From: Streptomyces luomodiensis
GTDB taxonomy: Bacteria; Actinomycetota; Actinomycetes; Streptomycetales; Streptomycetaceae
DNA: 64,000 nt
Direction of reading: 5' to 3'
NCBI RefSeq assembly: GCF_031679605.1
Contig: NZ_CP117522.1
Coordinates: 8,556,001-8,620,000, forward strand
Shown here one piece after another: positions 1-8,799 of this stretch; the first letter of the stretch is position 1, and every line of letters starts with the position of its first letter. Below the pieces are notes generated by a model. It was not told where the DNA came from. It ran no database searches and worked only from the letters and a program-made list of their open reading frames with translations. The translations under genes and the position numbers were made by a program.

Positions 1-1
1 C

Positions 2-484
2 GCCGGTGTCACCGCCCAGGTCAACCTCGCCGACATGTCCGAGGAGGAGTGGGATCAGATCATCAGCATCAATGTACGGGGCATGTTCCTCTGCAGCCGA
101 GCGGCGGCCCGACACTTCGCCGTAGTGGGATCCGGGAGGGCCGTCAATATCGGCTCGGTCTTCGGCCTGCTCGGCCGACCCGGCTTCACCGCTTACGGGG
201 CGTCGAAGGGGGCGGTCACCAACTTCACCCGAGCCGCGGCCGCAGAGTGGGCGAAGTTCGGTGCGCAGATGAACGCCGTGGCACCCGGCTACTTCGCGAC
301 GGACATCAACGCCGAACTCCGCGATGACGCGGCAGCCGTCGCCAAGGTGCTGCGGCGGATTCCCGCGCGGCGGATGGGCCGCCCCGAGGAACTCGCCGAC
401 CTCGTCACCTATCTGTCCCTGGACGCTCCGGACTTCCTGACGGGGCAGACCATCGCCATCGACGGCGGCGAGTCGAGTGTCTGA
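2..484 (+). CDS. Short-chain dehydrogenase/reductase, C-terminal part
   Basis: This is an NAD(P)-dependent SDR oxidoreductase whose start lies left of the window. The frame is open from base 2 and reads AGVTAQVNLADM, continuing the usual NNAG motif region. The catalytic YxxxK is present as YGASKG, preceded by the Ser-containing strand NIGSVFG. The C-terminal ending, LTGQTIAIDGGES, is that of the 3-oxoacyl-ACP reductase/gluconate 5-dehydrogenase type. Its stop is 43 bp from the thiolase start on the same strand, so it is probably the preceding cistron, acting as a hydroxyacyl-CoA or alcohol dehydrogenase. The substrate cannot be deduced. Confidence 0.9.
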   Translation, partial: AGVTAQVNLADMSEEEWDQIISINVRGMFLCSRAAARHFAVVGSGRAVNIGSVFGLLGRPGFTAYGASKGAVTNFTRAAAAEWAKFGAQMNAVAPGYFATDINAELRDDAAAVAKVLRRIPARRMGRPEELADLVTYLSLDAPDFLTGQTIAIDGGESSV

Positions 485-527
485 GCCACGCCCCGAAGGC
501 GTCTGAGCTACCGCGAAGGAGAGAAAC

Positions 528-1739
528 GTGTTCGAGGCCGTCATATGTGAACCCGTGCGCACCCCGGTGGGACGTTACGGGGGAGTCTTCAAGGATGTTC
601 CGGTGGCACAGCTGGCCGCCGGCGTGGTCCGGGGTCTCGTCGAGCGCACCGGTATCACGGGCGCCGACATCGACGACGTGGTCTTCGGCCAGGGCTACGC
701 CAATGGCGAGGCGGCGGCTCTCGGTCGTATCGCGGCCCTGGACGCGGGCCTCGACATCACCGTCCCCGGCCTGCAGATCGACCGACGGTGCGGATCCGGA
801 CTGCAGGCAGTGCTCTACGCCTGTATGCAGGTTGCCACCGGCGGATCGGAGTTGGTGCTGGCCGGGGGCGCGGAGAGCATGAGCCAGGCCGAGTACTATG
901 TCCCTGGCATGCGCTGGAACCAGGGCCGTCAGCCGCAGCTGCTCGACCGCCTCGCGCAGCCGCGCGTCAACTCCGGCGGTAATCGATTCCCGGTGGCGGG
1001 CGGGATGATCGAGACCGCGGAGAATCTCCGGGCCGAGTACGGCATCAGTCGCACCGAGCAGGATGAATGGGCGGCCCGCTCGCACGAGCGAGCTGTCAGC
1101 GCCATCGAACGGGGCCTGTTCGAGGACGAGACGATCCCGGTGGTGGTGCCACGTCGCAAGGGCGACGACCTTACGGTCACCGTCGATGAACATCCCCGCC
1201 CGGGGACGTCGGTCGAATCGCTCTCGCGCCTGAAGCCGATGCTCGGCGGCACCATCGACGGCGCGACCGTCACCGCGGGCAACTCCAGCGGCCAGAACGA
1301 CGCTGCTGCGGTCGCGATCGTCACGACGCCGCAGCGTGCCGAACAGCTCGGGCTGCGCCCCTACGCACGTCTGGTCAGCTGGTCCCTCGCCGGGGTTGAG
1401 CCGCATCGGATGGGTATCGGCCCGGTCGTGGCCACGAATCGGGCGCTCGAACGCGCCGGCCTGTGCTGGGCGGACCTTGATCTGGTGGAGCTCAACGAGG
1501 CGTTCGCCGCCCAGGTGCTGGCCTGTTTTCGCGAGTGGAAGCTCACCGACGCCGATCTGGAGCGAGTCAACGTCAATGGATCGGGCATCTCGCTCGGTCA
1601 TCCCATCGGTGCCACCGGCGGCCGGATCATGGCCAACCTGCTGCGCGAACTGGACCGCAGGGAGGCCCGATTCGGCCTGGAGACGATGTGCATCGGCGGC
1701 GGCCAAGGCCTTGCCGCGATCTTCGAACGCCTCGCGTGA
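528..1739 (+). CDS. Thiolase (acetyl-CoA C-acyltransferase)
   Basis: This 403-residue protein has the normal thiolase length. It should catalyse thiolytic cleavage of a 3-oxoacyl-CoA (or the reverse condensation) in the cytoplasm. The nucleophilic cysteine is Cys88 in DRRCGSG. The C-terminal catalytic His is in GHPIGATGG and the second Cys in CIGGGQG, so all catalytic residues are present. The GTG start at 528 follows an AAGGAGAG ribosome-binding site. It sits between an SDR and a racemase-like gene, which fits the terminal step of a beta-oxidation-type pathway rather than polyhydroxybutyrate synthesis, since no phaB/phaC is nearby. Confidence 0.93.
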   Translation: MFEAVICEPVRTPVGRYGGVFKDVPVAQLAAGVVRGLVERTGITGADIDDVVFGQGYANGEAAALGRIAALDAGLDITVPGLQIDRRCGSGLQAVLYACMQVATGGSELVLAGGAESMSQAEYYVPGMRWNQGRQPQLLDRLAQPRVNSGGNRFPVAGGMIETAENLRAEYGISRTEQDEWAARSHERAVSAIERGLFEDETIPVVVPRRKGDDLTVTVDEHPRPGTSVESLSRLKPMLGGTIDGATVTAGNSSGQNDAAAVAIVTTPQRAEQLGLRPYARLVSWSLAGVEPHRMGIGPVVATNRALERAGLCWADLDLVELNEAFAAQVLACFREWKLTDADLERVNVNGSGISLGHPIGATGGRIMANLLRELDRREARFGLETMCIGGGQGLAAIFERLA

Positions 1740-1777
1740 CCCCACGCCCACACGCACACTGACTGGAGGCACAGCCC

Positions 1778-2617
1778 GTGGCTCGTATTCGCTATCTCAG
1801 TCTGTCCAACGCCGCCTATTCCCCGAACTACTTCCCTTTCCTGCGAAAGTACATCGACGAATTCGTCGGCCCGGACACCGAGGTCGAACTGTGCGGCACC
1901 CGTGTCGGGCGCATCGACAGCTTCCGCTTCTTCGAGAGCCTCGACTCCGTCTCGATCCTGGATTGGGTCCTGGACGCCGAGCAGTCGGGCTTCGACGCGG
2001 TCGCCATCGGCAACATCCTCGACCCGGGGCTGCGCGAGGCCCGCTCCATGGTCGACATTCCGGTGCTCGGATACGGCGAGACCTCGATGATGACGGCATG
2101 CCTGATGGGCAGTCAGTTCTCGCTGGTAGGCGTGAATCCCTACTTCGGCGGGCGGTTCGAGGAGAACGTCGCCAAGTACGGTCTGCGGGAACGTCTCGCA
2201 GGCATCGAGTGCATGGACCTCACCCCGCACGAGCTTGACGCCTGCTTCTCCGACGAGGACGGCCGCAAGCGCGCCATCGACTCCTTCGTGGCCGCTGCCC
2301 GGAAGACCATGGAGCGCGGAGCCGAGGTCATCATCCCGGCCGGCGGGCGCATCACGGCCTTCCTCAACTCCACCGGTCTGCGTGAGATCGACGGCGCCCC
2401 GATTCTCGACGGCACGGCGACGCTGCTTGCGATGACGGAGTCGGCCATCCGCATCCGGGAGACCGCGGGCGCGTTCGTCAGCAGGCGACGGCTGTATGCG
2501 AAGGCGCCGGCCGCGGTGATCGGTGGAGCGGCCGCCGAGTACGCCGAGAGCTACGGGCTGCCCGCGCTGTCCCGGCTCGCCGATTCCGTCAACGTCACTG
2601 AAGGGGAAGAAAAATGA
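1778..2617 (+). CDS. Asp/Glu/hydantoin racemase-fold protein lacking both catalytic cysteines
   Basis: This 279-residue protein has the fold signature of the hydantoin/aspartate-glutamate racemase superfamily: an N-terminal MARIRYLSLSN strand and the conserved DPGLREAR segment. Family members use two cysteines, one just before DPGL (typically ACFGDPGL) and one in a GCAGM-like motif near residue 180. Here the first site reads IGNILDPGL (Asn) and the second IIPAGGR (no Cys). A two-Cys racemisation mechanism is therefore unlikely. It may instead act as an isomerase, decarboxylase or lyase on a pathway intermediate. The GTG start is 38 bp after the thiolase stop, and the last 4 bases overlap the next gene (ATGA), indicating coupled translation. 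Confidence 0.75.
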   Translation: MARIRYLSLSNAAYSPNYFPFLRKYIDEFVGPDTEVELCGTRVGRIDSFRFFESLDSVSILDWVLDAEQSGFDAVAIGNILDPGLREARSMVDIPVLGYGETSMMTACLMGSQFSLVGVNPYFGGRFEENVAKYGLRERLAGIECMDLTPHELDACFSDEDGRKRAIDSFVAAARKTMERGAEVIIPAGGRITAFLNSTGLREIDGAPILDGTATLLAMTESAIRIRETAGAFVSRRRLYAKAPAAVIGGAAAEYAESYGLPALSRLADSVNVTEGEEK

Positions 2618-2970
2618 CGACAGCCAATGGTGCGGCGCCGGTCTACCCGCTGAGCGCGCAGGAGACGCTCGTCTCCAATCTGGACCTGCTGCGGGAGACG
2701 TCAGGTCCCGTGGCGGACGCGTTCCGCGGTCTGCGTCGGGCGGCCGACGACCACGGCCCGCTCGAGGCCAAGCAGCGCGAACTATGCCTGCTGACCGGAT
2801 TCGCGGTGAGCCGCAACGAGCCCGGCTTCCGCGTCCACTGCAACCGAGCGAAGGACGCGGGCGCTACGGTCGAGGAGATCGAGCAGGTCGTCATCCTCAT
2901 GCTCGGTACATCTCTCGGTCTGGTCCCCGTCGTCGAAGCGCTCAACTGGGTCCACGACGAACTGCGCTGA
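2614..2970 (+). CDS. Carboxymuconolactone decarboxylase-like (AhpD-fold) small protein
   Basis: This 118-residue all-helical protein matches the CMD/AhpD family in length and in the pattern KQRELCLLTGFAV ... RAKDAGATVEEIEQVV. The redox CxxCxxxH motif of AhpD-type members is absent: the region reads SRNEPGFRVHCNRA, leaving only a His-Cys pair. That argues against peroxidase-reductase activity and for a decarboxylase/lactonase-type or structural role. The start codon overlaps the stop of the racemase-like gene by 4 bp, so the two products may act on the same intermediate. Substrate unknown. Confidence 0.7.
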   Translation: MTTANGAAPVYPLSAQETLVSNLDLLRETSGPVADAFRGLRRAADDHGPLEAKQRELCLLTGFAVSRNEPGFRVHCNRAKDAGATVEEIEQVVILMLGTSLGLVPVVEALNWVHDELR

Positions 2971-3044
2971 CCCTCAGTGGCCTCCGGTCTCTACAGGAGC
3001 ACACTGCTCGCATCTGTCAGGCATTTTCATGCGTGGTATTTACC

Positions 3045-3052
3045 GACCGGTC
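3045..3052. promoter_or_regulatory. Possible TetR-type operator (GACCGGTC palindrome)
   Basis: The 186-bp gap before the SDR at 3157 contains TTACCGACCGGTCAGAT with the perfect 8-bp palindrome GACCGGTC at its centre. A-T-rich flanks and ACCGACCGGT cores are common in TetR/AcrR operators. No regulator gene is adjacent, so this is only a candidate site for a promoter driving the second half of the cluster. Confidence 0.25.
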
Positions 3053-3156
3053 AGATAGGGAAGGTCCTGGATCGACACCGGCAGCACCAGCAAGGCCGCC
3101 CCCTTTCCCCCGGGCGTGACCACCCTTCAGCCGCACACCAATCGACAGGAGGACAC

Positions 3157-3906
3157 ATGACTGACGTCAACACCTCGAAGAAAGCCCTCGTGGTGGGCGC
3201 CGCGTCGGGGATCGGCCGTGCCACCGCACTGCGCCTGGCCTCGATGGGTATCACCACCGCAGTCGCAGACCTGAACGCTGACGCCGTACGGGAGCTGGCG
3301 AAGGAGAACGAGCACATCGTCGGTGTCGGCGACGCGGCGTGGGACGCAACGGACCCTGGCGCCTGCGAGCGACTGGTGGAGGAGACGGTCACCACCCTCG
3401 GCCGGCTCGACCACGTGATCTCCACGGTCGGGTGGACGGCCATTACGCCCTTCTTGGAGGAGACACCGGAGTACTGGCGCAAGATCGTCGACCTCAACCT
3501 GATGTCGGGCGTCTACCTCGCGGCTGCCGCCGGCAGGGCGCTGCGCGACCGCGGCGGGAGCATCGTCCTCACCGCGTCCGAGGCGGGCAAGGTCGGCATG
3601 TCGGGAGAGAGCGTCTACTCCGCGGCCAAGGGCGGTGTCATCGCGCTGGTCAAGTCCCTGGCTCGGGAGTGGGCCCGGCACGGTATCAGGGTCAATGCCG
3701 TCGCCCCCGGCATCTCCGCGACGCCGCTGCTGGAGGAGCAGGGCGGAGACGCCCTGCTGGAGAAGGCCATCCGAGGGGTTCCGATGCGCCGGGTGGGCCG
3801 GCCCGAGGAGATTGCTGCCGCCCTCACGTTCATCGCCCTCGATGACGCCAGTTACATCACCGGGCAGACCCTGTGCGTCGGCGGTGGACTGACGATGACG
3901 TCATGA
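3157..3906 (+). CDS. SDR family oxidoreductase
   Basis: This 249-residue classical SDR starts at the ATG at 3157, which has an ACAGGAGG ribosome-binding site; longer in-frame starts lie in the intergenic region. The cofactor motif is GAASGIG. The following Ala-Asp at the end of beta-2 (AVADLN) suggests NAD(H) preference. The active site reads TASEAG ... YSAAK, giving intact Ser, Tyr and Lys. The structural NNAG is replaced by STVG. The C-terminus (ITGQTLCVGGGLTMTS) is that of fabG-like members. It likely oxidises a hydroxyacyl-CoA or cyclic alcohol in the same pathway as the neighbouring thiolase and ligase. Confidence 0.9.
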   Translation: MTDVNTSKKALVVGAASGIGRATALRLASMGITTAVADLNADAVRELAKENEHIVGVGDAAWDATDPGACERLVEETVTTLGRLDHVISTVGWTAITPFLEETPEYWRKIVDLNLMSGVYLAAAAGRALRDRGGSIVLTASEAGKVGMSGESVYSAAKGGVIALVKSLAREWARHGIRVNAVAPGISATPLLEEQGGDALLEKAIRGVPMRRVGRPEEIAAALTFIALDDASYITGQTLCVGGGLTMTS

Positions 3907-3961
3907 CAGGGCCGACTGCGGGCCAGAGGCCTACAAACGACTTGTGACAGGTGGGTAAAGC

Positions 3962-4741
3962 ATGGAACTGACAGGCAAGACAGTCATCATCACCGGTGGC
4001 TCCCGGGGTATGGGCCAGCGCCTCGCGCTCAAGGTCGGCGGGGAGGGAGCCAATGTCGTCGTCAACTACCGGCGCGACGCGGCAGCGGCCGAGGAGACCG
4101 TCGCCCAGATCGAACAGGCCGGCGGCAGCGCCCTCGCGGTGCAGGCCGATGTCTCGGAGACGGACGCCGTCGAGTCGTTGGTGTCGGCCGCCGCTGACCG
4201 GTTCGGCAAGATCGACGTCGTCGTCGCCAATGCGGCGGCCAGCGCTTTCAAGCCGCTCTCGGAGATCCACGCCCACCACGTCGGCAAGACGATGGGCATC
4301 ACTGTCCAGGGTCTGTTGGACCTGGCCCGGGCCAGCGCCCGGCACATGCCTCCTGGCGGCCGGATCGTCGCGGTCTCGGGCTGGGACAGCTTCCGTGTCC
4401 TGCCGGGCCATGGTCTGCTCGGCGCAGCCAAGGCGGCGATGGAATCGATGGTCCGGTACTTCGCGGTCGAACTCGGACGACAGGGCATCACCGCGGTCGG
4501 CATCTGCCCGGGGCCGATCGACACCGACTCCTTCCGCTTCTACGCGGGTGAGGCATGGGAGGAGTACGAGCGCCAGTGGCTGAGCCAGACACCGTCCGGC
4601 GCCTACCCAGAGCCCGAAGAGGTCGCCGACGTCATGGCGTTCCTTTGCTCTCCTCGCAGCGCGGCCATCAACGGACAGACGATCGTCGTCGATGGCGGGC
4701 TCTCGGTCGCCACCATGCCCATCGGCTTCGGCCAGAGCTGA
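3962..4741 (+). CDS. FabL-like SDR with the catalytic tyrosine replaced
   Basis: This 259-residue SDR resembles enoyl-ACP reductase III (FabL) in several places: GGSRGMGQ cofactor loop, VNYRRDAAAAEET, VANAAASAFKPL, and GPIDTDSF before the lid. FabL has a YxxxxxxK catalytic spacing and ordinary SDRs YxxxK. Here the segment reads VLPGHGLLGAAKAAME, so the lysine is kept but the tyrosine position holds His (FabL spacing) or Leu (standard spacing). Ser in VSGWDS is retained. It may be an enoyl-thioester reductase using another proton donor, or a non-reductase derivative. The ATG lies 55 bp after the previous SDR, and the CoA ligase follows 16 bp downstream. Confidence 0.8.
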   Translation: MELTGKTVIITGGSRGMGQRLALKVGGEGANVVVNYRRDAAAAEETVAQIEQAGGSALAVQADVSETDAVESLVSAAADRFGKIDVVVANAAASAFKPLSEIHAHHVGKTMGITVQGLLDLARASARHMPPGGRIVAVSGWDSFRVLPGHGLLGAAKAAMESMVRYFAVELGRQGITAVGICPGPIDTDSFRFYAGEAWEEYERQWLSQTPSGAYPEPEEVADVMAFLCSPRSAAINGQTIVVDGGLSVATMPIGFGQS

Positions 4742-4757
4742 CGGAGTGGTCACCACG

Positions 4758-6365
4758 ATGAACGACTCCGTGCAGACGGTCGCCCACCTGATGCGCCAGA
4801 TCGAGCGGCGGCCAGGCGCCTCGCTCGCGGCAGAGCAGATCGGCACATCCCGCCGCTACACGATCGCCGAACTGGCCGAGGCGTCCAACCGCCTGGCCAA
4901 CGCGTTCACCGGACTCGGGCTCGCCCCCGGCGATCGTGTCGCCTATGTCGCCCAGAACCACATCGCGTACATGGTCCTGGAGTTCGCCCTGCTCAAGGCT
5001 GGACTCGTGAAGGTCCCGCTCAACCACCGATTCGCCCCGCATGAGCTGCGCCGCTGCATGGAGATAGCCGACGTGCGGCTTGTCCTCGCGGACGCGGAGT
5101 CGGCCGTGGCTGTCGACGAGGCAGTCGCGGGGGAGGGGCCTGTGAAGGTCGTCATCGGCGAACGCCCGGGCTGGCGCTCCTTCGACGCGCTGGTCGCTGC
5201 GGGCTCGCCGGTGCGCTCCCAGGTTCCCGTCGGTCCCGACGACCTGTACCACATCCGGTTCAGCTCGGGTTCCACCGGCAGCCCCAAGGGGATCGCGATA
5301 TCGCAGAGGGGTGCCCGCTCGGCCATCCTGGGCAACACCTGGCTGATGAGCACCAGCGGGCCCGTGCTCGCTCCCCGGACTCTACAGGTGGCACCACTGG
5401 TCTACGCCGGTGGCTGGAGCGTCCTGCCCACCTTGCTGCGTGGCGGTACCAACGTCGTGCTGCCCCGTTTCGACGCCGACGAGACGCTGCGTGTGGTGCG
5501 CGAGGAGCGCATTGACTGGATGTTCGCCGTGCCGACCATGCTGCGTCGGATGAGCCAGTCCAATGAACTGGAACAGCTTCGTGGTGCCCAGCTCTCCTGC
5601 CTGAACCTGGCCGGCGAACCCGCCGCGCTCCCGGCCCTCGAGGTCGTCAGCGAGTACACCGACGCCCTGGTCCAGTCCTGGGGGCAGACCGAAGCACCTG
5701 CTTCCACCACCCTGCTGAGCCGACAGGAGATGAAGTCGTCGGCACTGTGGTCCTCTATCGGCCGTCCCATCCCGGGTGTCGAGTTCTCACTGTTCGTCGA
5801 CGGCAGCGTGCTCGACGAGGTGGAGGCAGGCATACAGGGTGAATTGGTGATCCGCACTCCCAGCGTCACCACCGAACTGCTGGGTGCGGAGGCCGAGCGC
5901 GCGGGCCGCCTACTGGCCGACGGTTGGTGGCGCACCTCCGACCTCGGTCACTTCGACGACGAGGGGCGCATCACCATCGTCGGCCGGGCCAGCGAGACGA
6001 TCATCACCGGCGGCACCAACATCCAGCCCGTCGAGATCGAGCGGGCCTTCGAGAATCACCCCGCCGTTCGCGAGACCGTCGTCGTCGGCGTCCCCGACGT
6101 CCAGTGGGGCGAGACCCCCGCTGCCCTCGTCCACACGCCGGACATCGACGCACTCACCAAGGAGGACCTCGACCTCTGGATGAGCAACCGGCTGGCTCGC
6201 TTCAAGCGGCCGCGGCACGTCTACCTCTCCGCAGACCCGATCCCGCGGGCATCGGGCGAGTCGAAGATCGCGCGCGGTGACATCAAGAAGCTTCTGCGCG
6301 GCTGGGTCGAGGACCCGACGCGCGTCCCGAACAACGTGACCAAGGTGGTGGGCCCCCGTGGATGA
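4758..6365 (+). CDS. AMP-dependent acyl-CoA ligase (ANL superfamily)
   Basis: The 535-residue protein activates a carboxylic acid to its CoA thioester with ATP via an acyl-adenylate. The P-loop reads FSSGSTGSPKG, the A5 motif is SWGQTE, and the hinge region reads WWRTSDLGHFDDEGRI followed by GRASETIITGGTNIQPVEIE. The C-terminal catalytic lysine is in ASGESKIAR. The ATG at 4758 is preferred because it follows a GGAGTGG element 8 nt upstream, whereas the first in-frame ATG lies inside the preceding SDR gene. It is the entry enzyme of the surrounding CoA-thioester pathway. The family's aromatic/aliphatic preference cannot be read from the sequence. Confidence 0.92.
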   Translation: MNDSVQTVAHLMRQIERRPGASLAAEQIGTSRRYTIAELAEASNRLANAFTGLGLAPGDRVAYVAQNHIAYMVLEFALLKAGLVKVPLNHRFAPHELRRCMEIADVRLVLADAESAVAVDEAVAGEGPVKVVIGERPGWRSFDALVAAGSPVRSQVPVGPDDLYHIRFSSGSTGSPKGIAISQRGARSAILGNTWLMSTSGPVLAPRTLQVAPLVYAGGWSVLPTLLRGGTNVVLPRFDADETLRVVREERIDWMFAVPTMLRRMSQSNELEQLRGAQLSCLNLAGEPAALPALEVVSEYTDALVQSWGQTEAPASTTLLSRQEMKSSALWSSIGRPIPGVEFSLFVDGSVLDEVEAGIQGELVIRTPSVTTELLGAEAERAGRLLADGWWRTSDLGHFDDEGRITIVGRASETIITGGTNIQPVEIERAFENHPAVRETVVVGVPDVQWGETPAALVHTPDIDALTKEDLDLWMSNRLARFKRPRHVYLSADPIPRASGESKIARGDIKKLLRGWVEDPTRVPNNVTKVVGPRG

Positions 6366-7161
6366 GGTGGTGATCGAGGAGACGGACGGGATCGGTTCGG
6401 TCCGCCTGAATCGCCCAGGACGGGGCAACTCGGTGACGCCGGAAGTCGTCACCGCACTGGGCGACGCTGTCCGGCGGCTGTGCGAGAAGGAGAGCGTACG
6501 CGCGGTCGTCCTCACGGGCACCGGGTCGGTCTTCTGCGCGGGTGCCGACGTCCGGGAGATGCATGACGTCTACCGCAACGACGGAGCCGACGCGCTCATG
6601 GACTACCTGGCCGACGTGTGGATGCCCGCCGTGCAACGGACCGTGCGGGGGCTCTGGGCCGCGCCGAAGCCGCTGGTTGCCGCTTTCAACGGTGCCGCCA
6701 CGGCCGGTGGGCTCGACTTCGGCCTCGCCTGCGACGTCCGTATCGCGGCAGACACCGCTCGGTTCGCCGAGAGTTACGTCAACCTTGGCATGGTCCCGGT
6801 GGCCGGCGGCGCATTCCTGCTCCCGATGGTGACGGGCCTGCCCGCCGCCACCTACCTTCTGGCCTCCGGCTCCTTCGCCGATGCCTCCCAGGCGCTGGAC
6901 CTGGGCATCGTCAGCGAAGTTTGCGCGGCGGATGAACTTGTCGTTCGCGCACGGAAGGTGGCGGCCGAGCTGGCCCACGGCCCTGCCGAGACGTTCGCGC
7001 GGACCAAGCGGATTGCCCGTGCTTCGTCGACGCAGGCGCTCGAGGCCGCGCTTCGCGACAGCCTCGACGCGAACGTCGAACTGATTGCCCGTCCCGAGGT
7101 GCGGGAGCGCATCCTCTCGGTCATGGACCGCTTCGCGCTCACCGGTAGCCGGTCGGGCTGA
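6358..7161 (+). CDS. Enoyl-CoA hydratase/isomerase (crotonase) family protein, atypical active site
   Basis: This 267-residue crotonase-fold protein overlaps the ligase gene by 8 bp through a GTG start. The oxyanion-hole segments are [10 protein letters not shown] and NGAATAGG. Canonical hydratases carry two catalytic glutamates: one in GGGxEL, here AGGLDF (Asp), and one in FGQPEV, here FAESYV (Tyr). Hydration by the usual two-Glu mechanism is therefore doubtful. Related crotonase-fold enzymes with other residues at these sites include dehalogenases, hydrolases, decarboxylases and ring-cleaving enzymes. The tight overlap with the CoA ligase suggests it acts early on the activated acyl-CoA. 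Confidence 0.87.
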   Translation: MDEVVIEETDGIGSVRLNRPGRGNSVTPEVVTALGDAVRRLCEKESVRAVVLTGTGSVFCAGADVREMHDVYRNDGADALMDYLADVWMPAVQRTVRGLWAAPKPLVAAFNGAATAGGLDFGLACDVRIAADTARFAESYVNLGMVPVAGGAFLLPMVTGLPAATYLLASGSFADASQALDLGIVSEVCAADELVVRARKVAAELAHGPAETFARTKRIARASSTQALEAALRDSLDANVELIARPEVRERILSVMDRFALTGSRSG

Positions 7162-7264
7162 CCAACCACAGGAAGAACCGACGCGCGATGCCCCGACCGA
7201 GCGGAACCACGCCGACATCAGGGGATATCGACGTCCGGCGTACAGAACAGCAGAGGAGAGCGTG

Positions 7265-8794
7265 GTGCGCATCGGTGTGCTGAAGGAGTCCCTGCCGGGG
7301 GAGACGCGGGTGGCCGCGACCCCGGCCACCGTGGCACAGCTGGCGAAACTTGGCTATCAGGTGGTGGTCGAGCCCGGGGCGGGAGAGACGTCGAGTTTCT
7401 CCGACGCGGCGTACGTTGCGACAGGAGCCGCAATGGGCGATCCGCTCGCGGCCGACATCGTGTTCGGTGTAAACCCGCCCTCGGACCGGCAGCGGGACGG
7501 GCTGAGCCCCGGGACCACCCTGATCAGCTTGCTCAGGCCGGCACTCGACCCCGAGCTCGTCGCGGACCTGGCGCGGCGGTCGATCACCGCCCTGGCGATG
7601 GATGCGGTGCCGCGGATATCCCGGGCGCAGTCACTCGACGTGCTGTCCTCGATGGCCAACATCGCCGGCTACCGGGCCGTCGTCGAAGCAGCCCACGAGT
7701 TCGGCCGCTTCTTCACGGGGCAGGTCACCGCTGCGGGAAAGGTCCCACCGGCCAGGGTACTGGTAGCCGGAGCCGGTGTCGCCGGCCTCGCGGCGATCGG
7801 CACCGCCCGCAGTCTCGGTGCGGTCGTTCGTGCCACTGACCCGCGGCCCGAGGTCGCCGATCAAGTCAAGTCACTGGGCGGTGAGTACCTCGCCATCGAG
7901 TCCCCCGAGAGCGAAGTCAGTGCCTCCGGTTATGCCAAGGAGATGGGGGACAGCTACAAGGCCCGCGAGAGCGAGCTCTACGCCGCGCAGTGCGCGGAAG
8001 CCGACATCGTCATTACCACCGCCCTGATCCCGGGGAAGCCGGCGCCGAAGCTGATCACCGCCGAGATGGTGGCTGCCATGAAGCCCGGCAGTGTGATCGT
8101 CGACATGGCCGCGGCCAACGGCGGCAACGTGGCCGGCACGGTCGCGGGCGAGAAGGTGGTCACGGACAACGGGGTGACGATCCTTGGCTATACCGATCTG
8201 GCAGGAAGACTGCCCGCCCAGGCCTCCCAGCTGTACAGCAACAACCTGGTCAACCTGATGAAGCTGCTGACGCCCGGCAAGGACGGCGCACTCGTCCTCG
8301 ACCTCGACGACGTGGTGCAGCGTGCCATGACCGTCGTACGCGAGGGAGAACTGCTGTGGCCGCCACCGCCGGTCCAGGTGTCGGCGACCCCGGCAGCCAA
8401 GCCCCAGGTCACGGCGCTCGCGCCGGTGGCGGAGGACAAGCCGCCGGCCTCCTCGGCGCGGCGATACGGCTCGGTCGTCGGCGCTGCGGTCGCGCTCTTT
8501 CTAATCGGCGCGGTGTCACCGCCCGTTCTCCTCGGCCACCTCACGGTGTTCGCGCTCGCCGTCGTCGTCGGCTTCTACGTGATCGGGCACGTACACCACG
8601 CCCTGCACACGCCGTTGATGTCGGTGACCAACGCGATCTCCGGAATCATCGTGGTCGGTGCGCTGTTGCAGATCGGCCACGGAAACGCGGTGATCACGGT
8701 GGTCTCGGCAGTTGCGATTCTGCTCGCCGGCATCAATGTCTTCGGTGGGTTCGCCGTCACCCGGCGCATGCTCGCCATGTTCTCCAGGAGCTGA
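7265..8794 (+). CDS. pntA: NAD(P) transhydrogenase subunit alpha
   Basis: This 509-residue protein has the single-chain PntA layout known from E. coli (510 residues). The N-terminal NAD-binding alanine-dehydrogenase-like domain runs from about 1 to 380, with MRIGVLKE at the start, the RVAATP loop and the nucleotide motif [12 protein letters not shown] linker follows, then four hydrophobic segments from about residue 400 to the end ([34 protein letters not shown], and so on). With PntB it couples hydride transfer from NADH to NADP+ to inward proton flow. GTG 7265 is preferred over GTG 7262 because it sits 6 nt after GGAG. The pntB start is 5 bp downstream of the stop. Confidence 0.95.
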   Translation: MRIGVLKESLPGETRVAATPATVAQLAKLGYQVVVEPGAGETSSFSDAAYVATGAAMGDPLAADIVFGVNPPSDRQRDGLSPGTTLISLLRPALDPELVADLARRSITALAMDAVPRISRAQSLDVLSSMANIAGYRAVVEAAHEFGRFFTGQVTAAGKVPPARVLVAGAGVAGLAAIGTARSLGAVVRATDPRPEVADQVKSLGGEYLAIESPESEVSASGYAKEMGDSYKARESELYAAQCAEADIVITTALIPGKPAPKLITAEMVAAMKPGSVIVDMAAANGGNVAGTVAGEKVVTDNGVTILGYTDLAGRLPAQASQLYSNNLVNLMKLLTPGKDGALVLDLDDVVQRAMTVVREGELLWPPPPVQVSATPAAKPQVTALAPVAEDKPPASSARRYGSVVGAAVALFLIGAVSPPVLLGHLTVFALAVVVGFYVIGHVHHALHTPLMSVTNAISGIIVVGALLQIGHGNAVITVVSAVAILLAGINVFGGFAVTRRMLAMFSRS

Positions 8795-8799
8795 CACCC

